Assembly: GCA_013329295.1 (NCBI GenBank)
Contig: DUKP01000036.1
Span: forward strand, 1 to 8,620
DNA from: Candidatus Poseidoniaceae archaeon
GTDB taxonomy: Archaea > Thermoplasmatota > Poseidoniia > Poseidoniales > Poseidoniaceae
Direction: 5' to 3'
DNA length: 8,620 nt
Shown here one piece after another: positions 1-6,630 of this stretch. The notes beneath the pieces are model-generated. The model was not told where the DNA came from. It did no database searches and saw nothing but the letters and a program-made list of their open reading frames with translations. Position 1 is the stretch's first letter. Each line of letters begins with the position of its first letter. The position numbers and the translations under genes are program-made.

Positions 1-3000
1 GTGCTCTGTAATGTCCAATTGATTATACAATATCCCTCATTACAGTTGACATTTGATTTTGCTTGATTCAGTATAATTTTATTTGCACCGATTTTGGTAT
101 TAAATGAGACTGTATTTGAATATAGATTGGAGACTTCAATAACAAATTGTGCTCCGGTAATTGTTGAATCTATTGAAGCAATCAACTCTACACTATCAAA
201 TTCAAATCCGTTTTCACTCATGGTAATTGGATTAAACCGTACGTGTGAGGTTTGAATGGTTAATTCTTGACCAGGTAACCACTGAATTTGGTCAATATTT
301 TCTACTCGGTCAATTTGATGTTGATAAGATTTGTAAGCAAGATTTGTCGTGGTAGATCCATAATCTGTTTTAATCAAAACTGGTAAATTAATTACATCTT
401 CATTTGTATTGTTCTCAACTTGGTGTTTTATTGAATTAATATAGTAAGGATCTAAGTCGATTAGGATTTCACTAACTGAGGAAATAGCCTTGAAATTATT
501 AATTTTCAAATCGATTTCTGTGGTTGAGTGAAGTGATAATGTGCAAGATGCAATTCCAACATTGATTCCGATTAAATTGGAACTTAGTTGACTATTTTGA
601 CACTGTTCATTTGTCATTATGTTATGGATTATCGCAGTATCGGAATATTCTGCAACTATCTCATTATTGCCATAAATCTGTAATTCGCCAGCTATTGTTG
701 ATTCAATTTCAGCATAAATGCTCAGACCGGTATTATCAACTGAATTATGATATATATCGTGGTTCAACAAATAATAACTCAAATTTAACACTTGGTTAGG
801 TTGTAGTGTTAGAATATAGTTTCCATGATTATCTGGCAAATAGACAATATCATCAGCGGTAACTGTTGAGAAAGATTCTGTAGCGAAAATTGTGTTTAAT
901 CCAGTTATCATTGGATCTGAATATATCATATTGGTTTCGTCAATTAAACCAACACTGATATTTTTGCTCGGCAATACGCATTGTGGCATATAATGAAAAT
1001 TCAACAAGTTTGAATTGCGATCTAAAGAAATTGTGACATTATCAGATAGAGTTGGTACTGAAAAACTATTCTGAAATTCACTAACTATTGAATTAGACCC
1101 TTGATAATCATAATCAAAAGTAAAATAAGCAGATTGATAAGATATATTAGCACCTATACTAGTTATTGTTGTATCTATTGAGGGGCATACTGGATTAGTA
1201 TTGAAAGCGACCTCCAGTTGAGAGTTAGCAGTTAATTCACTATTTTCGTCAACAAATAATAGTTGATTATTAAATAATTCTGGTTGCCCATGTTTTACGT
1301 GATACCAGTCAAAATAAGATGCTACGCCCATTTCAATTTTCTCAATTGATGGAGTGACAAATTGATTATTGCTAGATAATTTTGCTTTGACTTGAATACT
1401 ATTGATTTCTGACGGATTGAACAATAACTCAATTGGTAACGTTAAATTGGCATAACCATCGATTAATTCTCCTGATGAAGTATCTATGATGTCGAATAGA
1501 ACCTCGGTACCTGTTGGCTCTTTAACCAAGCCATCGATTTTTGCCCAGCCAAAGTTTGAATCTGGATAAATCGGTTGAGAAAGCCAAGTTCCACTCTGTT
1601 TGAATAAATCTATTTCAATACCAACATCATCAAGATACCAACCATCTAATTCGATTAATTGGTCAGAAAAGAAACTGTATCTAAATCTAACTTCTTGACC
1701 TGATAAATTAGAGATGTCATACTGCTTAAGTTGGAAAGGTAATGAGGAGTTTCGACATCCGTTAGCAATATTTGAACCATCAAAAATTCCTTCTCCGTAA
1801 AATGGAGAATTGGTATTTGCTGTTGAAATTTGGTCGTGAAAGGTACCAATTTGTGGTGGTAAATACCACCAGTTAATACCTCCGTCTGTCGATGCAGAAA
1901 TCGCACCTCCATCCCAATTTGCCTCTGTACAGACCCAACTGTTGAATGACAATCTAGATGACGCACTAGATGGGATTGAATATTCAGGAGATATCAAATG
2001 AGTATACATTTCATTGGTATATTTCCCTTGTAAAGCGATTCCAAGTCCATACTGCCCAGAATTCCAATGGTTAGGACCGTAGATTGCAGTACTCGGTATT
2101 TGTCCATATTGCCATTTATTGTTATCATTAGATGATATTGCCCAACCTGATGGTAATTCGTCATAATCATTGAATGAAAATACTTGAAATTGCTGAGCAC
2201 TCAAACCCATATCCTGTGTCCATTGCCACTCATTAGGTGTTAATGATTTAGTCCGCAACCAACCGTCAGGCGAATTAAATCCAAGTAAAGGTGCTGAATT
2301 GAAATCTTTGAATACATATTTTTGACTTTGGCTACTACCTCTATTATGATGGAAAACCAATTGGTCAATCGCAATACCTTCCCATCCTGAAGATGACGAA
2401 CCACCATAATTTATCCCAGCATTGGTGTAAACAGTGAATTTGAATAAGGTATGATTTAATCCACCTGAATTAGTGAAATTATGAACTATTGGCAAATAAA
2501 TTGGCACCCACCCTCTAGATTCAGCATAGTACAAATTGCCATTATGCCAGACTCCTAGGCCAGGTATTCCGTAATTCCCAGATATGACATTCCATGATGA
2601 GCCATTATCAAATGAAAATTCAACAACAAGATAATCATGTAAATATCCTTGAATATCCCAATTTGCATTGATTTCAAGTTCATCGAGATAAGGAAAACTC
2701 GATAGATTTGCAGGGATAATAAATTCAGAAACTGCATTAGGCAAATAGTTACCAGAGAAATTACCGTGGAACCAAGCACCTTTTTGATCTCCCTCATTAA
2801 ATAAACTCAGCTCATCAATAAACCATCCTCCACGTAATGAGGGTAATTGGCTGGTTTGTATACAAAACTGAAGGTATGTTGTTGTTAGGTATTGACTAAA
2901 ATGATTGTCAAGCGAGATATTTACACTTTGCCATTTATCACTATTGCCATTTATCGCTATAGTACTGGAAAATGGTAGTTCTGTCCAAATATTATTCTCA

Positions 3001-3716
3001 TCAAGAAATTTTAAACTAATTGTATCTGTTGTATCTAATGCTAACCAATGTTGGAATGTTAGTGAATAATTGTTGATTACTCGAGGTAAATCAATTATTG
3101 GACTTCTGATACATGCATCGACATCTGACTGCAGATCTCCTTTTCCAGTAGTAGATAAAAATGAGGTGTTTTCAAAGCCGCTTATGGGCAAATTCATGTT
3201 TGAACTACTCGTTAGAGTAGTATTATTCTGCACGATTGTCCATACCTCGCCATCAATGCCATTGGTTAACCAGCCTCCACTTGGAACTGTTGAAACAATT
3301 TCAAAATCGTCAACATTATTGGCAGTATTGACTTTCTCTAAAGTTAAGTGTTGATTATTTGTTTTAATCTCTGTATCAATTAGAGTGCCATTCCATTGTA
3401 GAGATTGATTGCTACCAAATGTGCTGTTTTGATATGTAACAGGATTCCAAAAAGATGACAGAGAAAGGTTGGCTTCTGTAATAGTGTGGTTAGCTGGGAC
3501 TTGAAACATATCACTGTTTGTTTCATTGACATAAGTTAGATTGCCATTGGGTGAAAATGATACTTCACTATCCCAACTATTCTCTTCATTAGGAGACCAT
3601 GCTTGAGAGTTACCGCTAACAAAATTTGCCAGTGGTGTACCAATCATTAAAGCGACGAGTAGAATTGAGATTATCCCTCCTACTCGACGATTCTGTGATG
3701 CTAATTGGCTTGCCAT
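1..3716 (-). CDS. Giant exported cell-surface protein with MAM-like jelly-roll modules (C-terminus outside window)
   Basis: Reading from the ATG at 3716, the minus strand stays open to the window edge, about 1238 codons with no stop or frameshift. Residues 1-35 look like a Sec signal: polar start, NRR, then a hydrophobic run (about 12-33) ending GTPLANFVSG. Residues 59-111 hold seven N-x-S/T sequons. Three modules follow, each ending in a G-[WI]-x-[IL]-D-[EDQ] strand: GGWFIDELSLF (about 294-304), GIAIDQLVF (about 445-453) and GWYLDDVGIEI (about 690-700). The third is clearest: KWQYGQIP near 533, LISPEYSIP near 575, DGGAISASTDGGINWW near 600 and LSGQEVRFRY near 672, the pattern of MAM/immune-inhibitor-A type jelly-roll domains. 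Residues about 705-1238 are beta-rich and matched no family I know. About ten cysteines are spread along the chain. The start has a strong SD (GAGGTGAT) six bases upstream. Likely role is surface adhesion or polymer binding; no protease or hydrolase motif was seen, though one could lie beyond the edge. Confidence 0.85.
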   Translation of the reverse strand, partial: MASQLASQNRRVGGIISILLVALMIGTPLANFVSGNSQAWSPNEENSWDSEVSFSPNGNLTYVNETNSDMFQVPANHTITEANLSLSSFWNPVTYQNSTFGSNQSLQWNGTLIDTEIKTNNQHLTLEKVNTANNVDDFEIVSTVPSGGWLTNGIDGEVWTIVQNNTTLTSSSNMNLPISGFENTSFLSTTGKGDLQSDVDACIRSPIIDLPRVINNYSLTFQHWLALDTTDTISLKFLDENNIWTELPFSSTIAINGNSDKWQSVNISLDNHFSQYLTTTYLQFCIQTSQLPSLRGGWFIDELSLFNEGDQKGAWFHGNFSGNYLPNAVSEFIIPANLSSFPYLDELEINANWDIQGYLHDYLVVEFSFDNGSSWNVISGNYGIPGLGVWHNGNLYYAESRGWVPIYLPIVHNFTNSGGLNHTLFKFTVYTNAGINYGGSSSSGWEGIAIDQLVFHHNRGSSQSQKYVFKDFNSAPLLGFNSPDGWLRTKSLTPNEWQWTQDMGLSAQQFQVFSFNDYDELPSGWAISSNDNNKWQYGQIPSTAIYGPNHWNSGQYGLGIALQGKYTNEMYTHLISPEYSIPSSASSRLSFNSWVCTEANWDGGAISASTDGGINWWYLPPQIGTFHDQISTANTNSPFYGEGIFDGSNIANGCRNSSLPFQLKQYDISNLSGQEVRFRYSFFSDQLIELDGWYLDDVGIEIDLFKQSGTWLSQPIYPDSNFGWAKIDGLVKEPTGTEVLFDIIDTSSGELIDGYANLTLPIELLFNPSEINSIQVKAKLSSNNQFVTPSIEKIEMGVASYFDWYHVKHGQPELFNNQLLFVDENSELTANSQLEVAFNTNPVCPSIDTTITSIGANISYQSAYFTFDYDYQGSNSIVSEFQNSFSVPTLSDNVTISLDRNSNLLNFHYMPQCVLPSKNISVGLIDETNMIYSDPMITGLNTIFATESFSTVTADDIVYLPDNHGNYILTLQPNQVLNLSYYLLNHDIYHNSVDNTGLSIYAEIESTIAGELQIYGNNEIVAEYSDTAIIHNIMTNEQCQNSQLSSNLIGINVGIASCTLSLHSTTEIDLKINNFKAISSVSEILIDLDPYYINSIKHQVENNTNEDVINLPVLIKTDYGSTTTNLAYKSYQHQIDRVENIDQIQWLPGQELTIQTSHVRFNPITMSENGFEFDSVELIASIDSTITGAQFVIEVSNLYSNTVSFNTKIGANKIILNQAKSNVNCNEGYCIINWTLQS

Positions 3717-3818
3717 CTCATATCACCTCGCTGCGCGAGGTGAGGTCTTTGATTATGAACCAGTTGATGAGATGTTTGAGTATGAATGTTCAAGTCCTTT
3801 CATAATTGAGCCTTAGAT
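3717..3818. promoter_or_regulatory. Divergent intergenic spacer between surface-protein and GINS genes
   Basis: These 102 bases must carry promoters for both directions. AT-rich TATA-like stretches lie at 3751-3760 (GATTATGAAC) and 3781-3790 (TATGAATGTT), but neither is a convincing archaeal BRE/TATA box. For the minus gene, a TATA near 3785 would put transcription start near 3760 and keep the full hairpin in the leader; a TATA near 3755 would start transcription inside it. Apart from the hairpin at 3723-3743 no other structured element was seen. Confidence 0.35.
3723..3743 (-). promoter_or_regulatory. Perfect hairpin enclosing the Shine-Dalgarno of the giant surface gene
   Basis: On the minus strand the leader reads TCACCTCGC, loop GCA, GCGAGGTGA: a 9-bp perfect stem with a 3-base loop. 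It is GC-rich inside an AT-rich spacer. The 3' arm contains GAGGTGA, which with the next T matches the archaeal anti-SD (AUCACCUC), and the ATG follows after TATGAG. The 5' arm therefore looks like the anti-SD and would hide the ribosome site when folded. This suggests control of translation by leader folding (thermometer, riboswitch-like or protein-bound hairpin). Because the site is palindromic and lies between divergent genes, a DNA operator is the alternative. The pairing is seen in the sequence; the regulatory role is inferred. Confidence 0.6.
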
Positions 3819-4847
3819 ATGGCGGAGGATAGATATCTCGACAAAGCGCAAGCGCGAGATATTGAAGAGGAATTATTTGCCACTAGAAGACAACAGGCAT
3901 CAAGACATATGCCTGTCCCTTTACCTCGACAAAATTTTTGGGAAATGGTCGGAAAATTACTCGCTGGAATAGACGATGAAATCCAAGATATGCTAATGAA
4001 TGGAATTACTGGATTACGCCTGCAAAATGCTCAGAAGCGTCAAGCAAATATTCGAAGAATTGCCTCGGAGTTATCTCGTAAACGCTTGGTTACGATGATG
4101 CAATATCTTGCTAGCCAGTCATTAAGAACAGATTCTCAATTAGGAACCAATCAAGATTTGCCACCGATGGATTGGGCTCGTCATGATCCTGCTGAGAAGG
4201 CATTTTACTCCGGAATTGTTACTCAAATGGACCGCTTTAAGAAAGAAATTGACTGGGAATCGATGCAAAGAGGCATACTTGGAGAAGGTGTGATTGAAAG
4301 AAGAAAGCACTCAAAAGGCACTATGCAACTGGATTCGTTTATTGAAAGTCCAGAGGGTTTGACTGGTCAATCACCACCAGAATTGATTATTGAAGATGAT
4401 GAACCAGACATTGAAATTGCTGACTCACAATATGATGATGAAGAAAGAATCTACAATGAAGAATGGCCAGATATCGATGAATATGTTAAATCTGGGCTTG
4501 AAACTCCAAGCGATGAATCAACTGAAACGATCGAAAAGTCCGCTGAAAAAACTGAGAAGCATATGGCAGCAATGGAATTAGCACCTTCTAAGAAAAAGGC
4601 CAGCAAAAATACTGAAGAAACTCCTGTAGATTTTGAAGAAGATACAGAACTTGAAGTCGAACAAGAAACCGTTGCTAAAGATAATGATGAAATGATTCGT
4701 ATCAAAATAATTCAATCATTACCAGACCCAATTATGCTTGGCGATGGTATGGAAATCATCTTAGAAGAAGATGATATACACTTTATTGACAAAGACACGG
4801 CTGATTGGTTAGTCGAATCAGGTGTTGCAGAGGTAGAGAATCTCTAA
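3819..4847 (+). CDS. gins51: GINS complex subunit, Gins51 (Gins15) type, DNA replication
   Basis: GINS joins MCM and the Cdc45/RecJ-like GAN protein to form the replicative helicase. The N-terminal 165 residues are helical and match the GINS A-domain style: LQNAQKRQANIRRIASEL (about 67-84), then DWARHDPAEKAFYSGIVTQM (about 118-137) and DRFKKEIDW. The C-terminal 51 residues (292-342) match the small B-domain: IKIIQSLPDPIMLGDG, a DDIHFIDKDTADWL segment and the final GVAEVENL, as in the family pattern of a 'lqdlPeFvg..g' strand followed by 'lp...a..Li..G.Ae'. The A-then-B order marks the Psf1/Sld5-like Gins51 class. Between them lies a roughly 115-residue acidic, Lys/Glu/Thr-rich linker, much longer than in most archaeal homologues, with a PIP-like TMQLDSFI at 168-175. 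No SD precedes the ATG; the upstream in-frame ATG at 3786 is closed by TGA at 3807, so 3819 is the first possible ATG start. The assignment rests on motif recall, strongest for the B-domain. Confidence 0.75.
   Translation: MAEDRYLDKAQARDIEEELFATRRQQASRHMPVPLPRQNFWEMVGKLLAGIDDEIQDMLMNGITGLRLQNAQKRQANIRRIASELSRKRLVTMMQYLASQSLRTDSQLGTNQDLPPMDWARHDPAEKAFYSGIVTQMDRFKKEIDWESMQRGILGEGVIERRKHSKGTMQLDSFIESPEGLTGQSPPELIIEDDEPDIEIADSQYDDEERIYNEEWPDIDEYVKSGLETPSDESTETIEKSAEKTEKHMAAMELAPSKKKASKNTEETPVDFEEDTELEVEQETVAKDNDEMIRIKIIQSLPDPIMLGDGMEIILEEDDIHFIDKDTADWLVESGVAEVENL
4834..4846. repeat. Small palindrome at the GINS stop codon
   Basis: TAGAGA, a central A, then TCTCTA form a perfect 13-base palindrome that includes the first two bases of the GINS stop codon. 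It lies just before the 2-base gap to the converging uS10 gene. As RNA it could form a 5-bp stem with a 3-base loop in either transcript, and the plus strand continues into CTTTAGTTT. It might help end transcription from both sides, but it is short and lacks a clear T-tract, so chance is a real possibility. Confidence 0.25.
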
Positions 4848-4849
4848 CT

Positions 4850-5179
4850 TTAGTTTGCAACTCTCATTGATAGTTCAATACTAACAGTGTCTGGAATTTC
4901 GATTCTGGTTACTTGTCTGAGTGCAGACTCATCCTTACCGGAATTAATGTCCATCTCTAACAAACGCTTGTGAACTCGTAGTTCCCAGTGATCGTATGTC
5001 TCACTACCTTCACCATCTGGTGCTTTTCTAACTGGTACAACCAATCTTCTAGTTGGTAGCGGAATTGGACCTCTAAGAGAAATTCCACCAGCGTCACAGA
5101 TTGTCTTTATTTGGCTAGCAACTCTATCGATATCTTGGTGATTTTCACCAGTCAATTTGATGATTGTTACCGCAGCCAA
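4850..5179 (-). CDS. rpsJ: Small ribosomal subunit protein uS10 (S10)
   Basis: The 109-residue product is a normal-length archaeal uS10, a protein of the 30S head. Recognisable parts are IKLTGENHQDIDRVASQI (about 7-24), the conserved loop GISLRGPIPLPTRRLVVPVR (about 33-52) that reaches into the head, and HWELRVHKRLLEMD (about 66-79) with the C-terminal strand TRIEIPDTVSIEL. The start is TTG at 5179; there is no in-frame ATG near the N-terminus, while GGAGG lies seven bases upstream and MAAVTIIKLTG is the expected N-terminus. It follows the EF-1 alpha gene by 38 bases in the same direction, the usual archaeal tuf-rpsJ order, so both are probably on one transcript. Its stop (4850-4852) is 2 bases from the stop of the converging GINS gene. 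Confidence 0.95.
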   Translation of the reverse strand: MAAVTIIKLTGENHQDIDRVASQIKTICDAGGISLRGPIPLPTRRLVVPVRKAPDGEGSETYDHWELRVHKRLLEMDINSGKDESALRQVTRIEIPDTVSIELSMRVAN

Positions 5180-5186
5180 ATTTAAT

Positions 5187-5191
5187 CCTCC
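5187..5191 (-). promoter_or_regulatory. Shine-Dalgarno site deciding the TTG start of uS10
   Basis: The minus strand reads GGAGG followed by ATTAAAT and then TTG GCT GCG. A full GGAGG core at seven bases supports the non-ATG start codon and translation independent of the upstream EF-1 alpha gene. Confidence 0.7.
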
Positions 5192-5217
5192 AACCCGTCA
5201 AACCTCAAATCTTAGAT

Positions 5218-6513
5218 CTACTTCTTTTCGATCTTCAAACAGACACCAGCAGCTACTGTCTTACCCATGTCACGGATAGCGAAACGGGACAGTTCTGGGA
5301 ATGTGTCCATCTGCTCGATAGCAAGAGGCTTGGTTGGTTGGAAACGGATTAGACATGCGTCACCAGTCTTCAAGAATGATGGGTTTGCTTCCTTTCCGGA
5401 CTTGTTGGTCTTTTCTAGAAGTTCCATGAACTTGACAGCAACTTGTGCAGTGTGTGCGTGGAATACTGGAGTGTATCCTACGGAAACAGCCTTTGGAATG
5501 TCCATCAATTGGATTTGTCCAACGAAGTGCTCATCATGTCTAACATATGTTGGTTCACTGTCAGAATAACCTGCAACGTCACCACGGCGGATGTCATCAG
5601 CAGCTAGACCACGAACGTTGAAACCAACGTTGTCACCTGGCTCAGCCTTTGGTACCATTGTGTGGTGCATTTCAATTGACTTAACTTCAGCAGACTTTTG
5701 TGATGGGTTGAAAACAACTGTCTTACCAACGTTTAGAGTACCTGTTTCAATCTTACCGACTGGTACAGTACCGATACCGGAAATCTTGTACACATCTTGG
5801 ATAGGCAGTCTTAGAGGCTTGTCGACTGGCTTGTCTGGCATTGCAGCAGCGTCGATAGCTTCGAAAAGTGTTGGTCCATTGTACCATGGTGTGTTGTCAC
5901 TCTTGTGGAATACGTTGTCACCCTTCAAAGAAGATGCAGGGATCATTGGTATCTTATCAAGTTGAGAACCGAATCCAGCCATCTTTAGTAGGTTAGAAAC
6001 TTCTGTGCAAGCAGCCTTGTACTTGTCTTCTGACCAGTCAACACCGGAAATGTCCATCTTGTTTACGTGGACAATAAGTTCCTTTACACCAAGTACCTTT
6101 GCTAGGAAAGCGTGTTCCTTGGTTTGTGCGTTAACACCGTCGTTAGCAGCACATAGAAGAACTGCTGTGTCAGCTTGTGAAGCACCAGTAATCATGTTCT
6201 TTACGAAGTCACGGTGACCTGGAGCATCGATGATAGTCCAGTAGTACTTAGGTGTGAAGAATTCTTTGTGAGCAACGTCGATGGTAATTCCACGCTCTCT
6301 CTCTTCCTTCAATCCGTCCATAACGTATGCTAGACCAAAACCAGCCTTACCGGCTTCTGCTGCTAACTTTTCGTTCTTTTCAATTACGTGTTCTTCGATA
6401 TGGCCTGAGTCCAGAAGTAGACGTCCTACGGTTGTCGACTTTCCGTGATCTACGTGACCTACGAATACAATATTACGGTGTGGCTTACTCTTATCTTCCC
6501 ATTGAGCTGGCAT
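5218..6513 (-). CDS. tuf: Translation elongation factor EF-1 alpha (aEF1A, EF-Tu homologue)
   Basis: This GTPase brings aminoacyl-tRNA to the ribosomal A site. All G motifs are present: GHVDHGKS (19-26, P-loop), GITID with switch-I Thr77, DAPGH (96-100), NKMD (151-154) and ASSL (193-196). The segment MDGLKEERERGITID and the stretch GHRDFVKNMITGASQAD are typical of archaeal and eukaryotic factors rather than bacterial EF-Tu. Beta-barrel domain 2 covers about 232-320 (PLRLPIQDVYKISGIGTVPVGKIE) and domain 3 about 325-431, with GYTPVFHAHTAQVAVKF and the end FAIRDMGKTVAAGVCLKI. The 431 residues are the normal length. AAGGAG lies eight bases before the ATG. Base composition is clearly richer in G+C than in the surrounding secreted-protein genes, as expected for a highly expressed gene. 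It leads the EF-1 alpha/uS10 unit. Confidence 0.97.
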   Translation of the reverse strand: MPAQWEDKSKPHRNIVFVGHVDHGKSTTVGRLLLDSGHIEEHVIEKNEKLAAEAGKAGFGLAYVMDGLKEERERGITIDVAHKEFFTPKYYWTIIDAPGHRDFVKNMITGASQADTAVLLCAANDGVNAQTKEHAFLAKVLGVKELIVHVNKMDISGVDWSEDKYKAACTEVSNLLKMAGFGSQLDKIPMIPASSLKGDNVFHKSDNTPWYNGPTLFEAIDAAAMPDKPVDKPLRLPIQDVYKISGIGTVPVGKIETGTLNVGKTVVFNPSQKSAEVKSIEMHHTMVPKAEPGDNVGFNVRGLAADDIRRGDVAGYSDSEPTYVRHDEHFVGQIQLMDIPKAVSVGYTPVFHAHTAQVAVKFMELLEKTNKSGKEANPSFLKTGDACLIRFQPTKPLAIEQMDTFPELSRFAIRDMGKTVAAGVCLKIEKK

Positions 6514-6570
6514 ATTAATAACTCCTTATCGAGCCTTCCGACAAACAACCCCTATTTGAAAGCGACGCAT

Positions 6571-6581
6571 GATAAATTATC
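6571..6581 (-). promoter_or_regulatory. Candidate TATA element for the EF-1 alpha/uS10 transcript
   Basis: The minus strand reads AAATAGATAATTTATCATG; its AT-rich core GATAATTTATC sits about 58-68 bases before the EF-1 alpha ATG. A start about 25 bases downstream would give a leader of roughly 40 bases containing the AAGGAG site. It is the best AT-rich element in the 117-base spacer and follows the pyruvate kinase terminator, which fits a promoter. Position and composition are the only support. Confidence 0.35.
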
Positions 6582-6592
6582 TATTTGCCAGC

Positions 6593-6620
6593 AAAAAACC
6601 CAATACTGTACGCCATATTG
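6593..6620 (-). terminator. Probable terminator of pyruvate kinase
   Basis: Ten bases after the pyruvate kinase stop the minus strand has CAATA ... TATTG (a weak 5-bp stem) running directly into GGGTTTTTTGC. Archaeal termination depends mainly on T-tracts, so the T6 run is the stronger part of the signal; the stem may be incidental. Confidence 0.45.
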
Positions 6621-6630
6621 AGGATTGATT

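Noticed and set aside
1655..2797. Three short minus-strand open frames (1655-1966, 1994-2200, 2555-2797) as separate genes
   Set aside because: All three lie in the same alternative frame inside the continuous surface-protein frame; their translations have no domain character and no ribosome sites.
3070..3354. Plus-strand 94-codon frame opposite the surface gene
   Set aside because: It lies wholly within the coding sequence on the other strand, has no SD, and its product resembles no protein.
1..3716. The surface gene as a decayed or frameshifted pseudogene
   Set aside because: The frame read codon by codon from 3716 to the window edge has no stop or shift, and keeps coherent domain motifs throughout.
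3723..3743. Hairpin as a rho-independent type terminator or a recombination site
   Set aside because: No T-tract follows in either direction, and no integrase, repeat partner or mobile gene is nearby.
3786..3809. Upstream ATG at 3786 as the start of GINS
   Set aside because: It is in frame but closed by TGA at 3807-3809.
4451..4705. Ser-rich 84-codon minus-strand frame opposite the GINS linker
   Set aside because: The Ser runs are the antisense of Glu/Asp-rich codons in the GINS linker, so it is a composition shadow.
5180..5217. A tRNA or small RNA between EF-1 alpha and uS10
   Set aside because: The gap is only 38 bases and holds just the uS10 ribosome site.
5267..6518. Plus-strand frames opposite EF-1 alpha (for example 5267-5569, 5591-5965, 6005-6217)
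   Set aside because: They arise from codon bias of the strongly conserved EF-1 alpha gene on the other strand.
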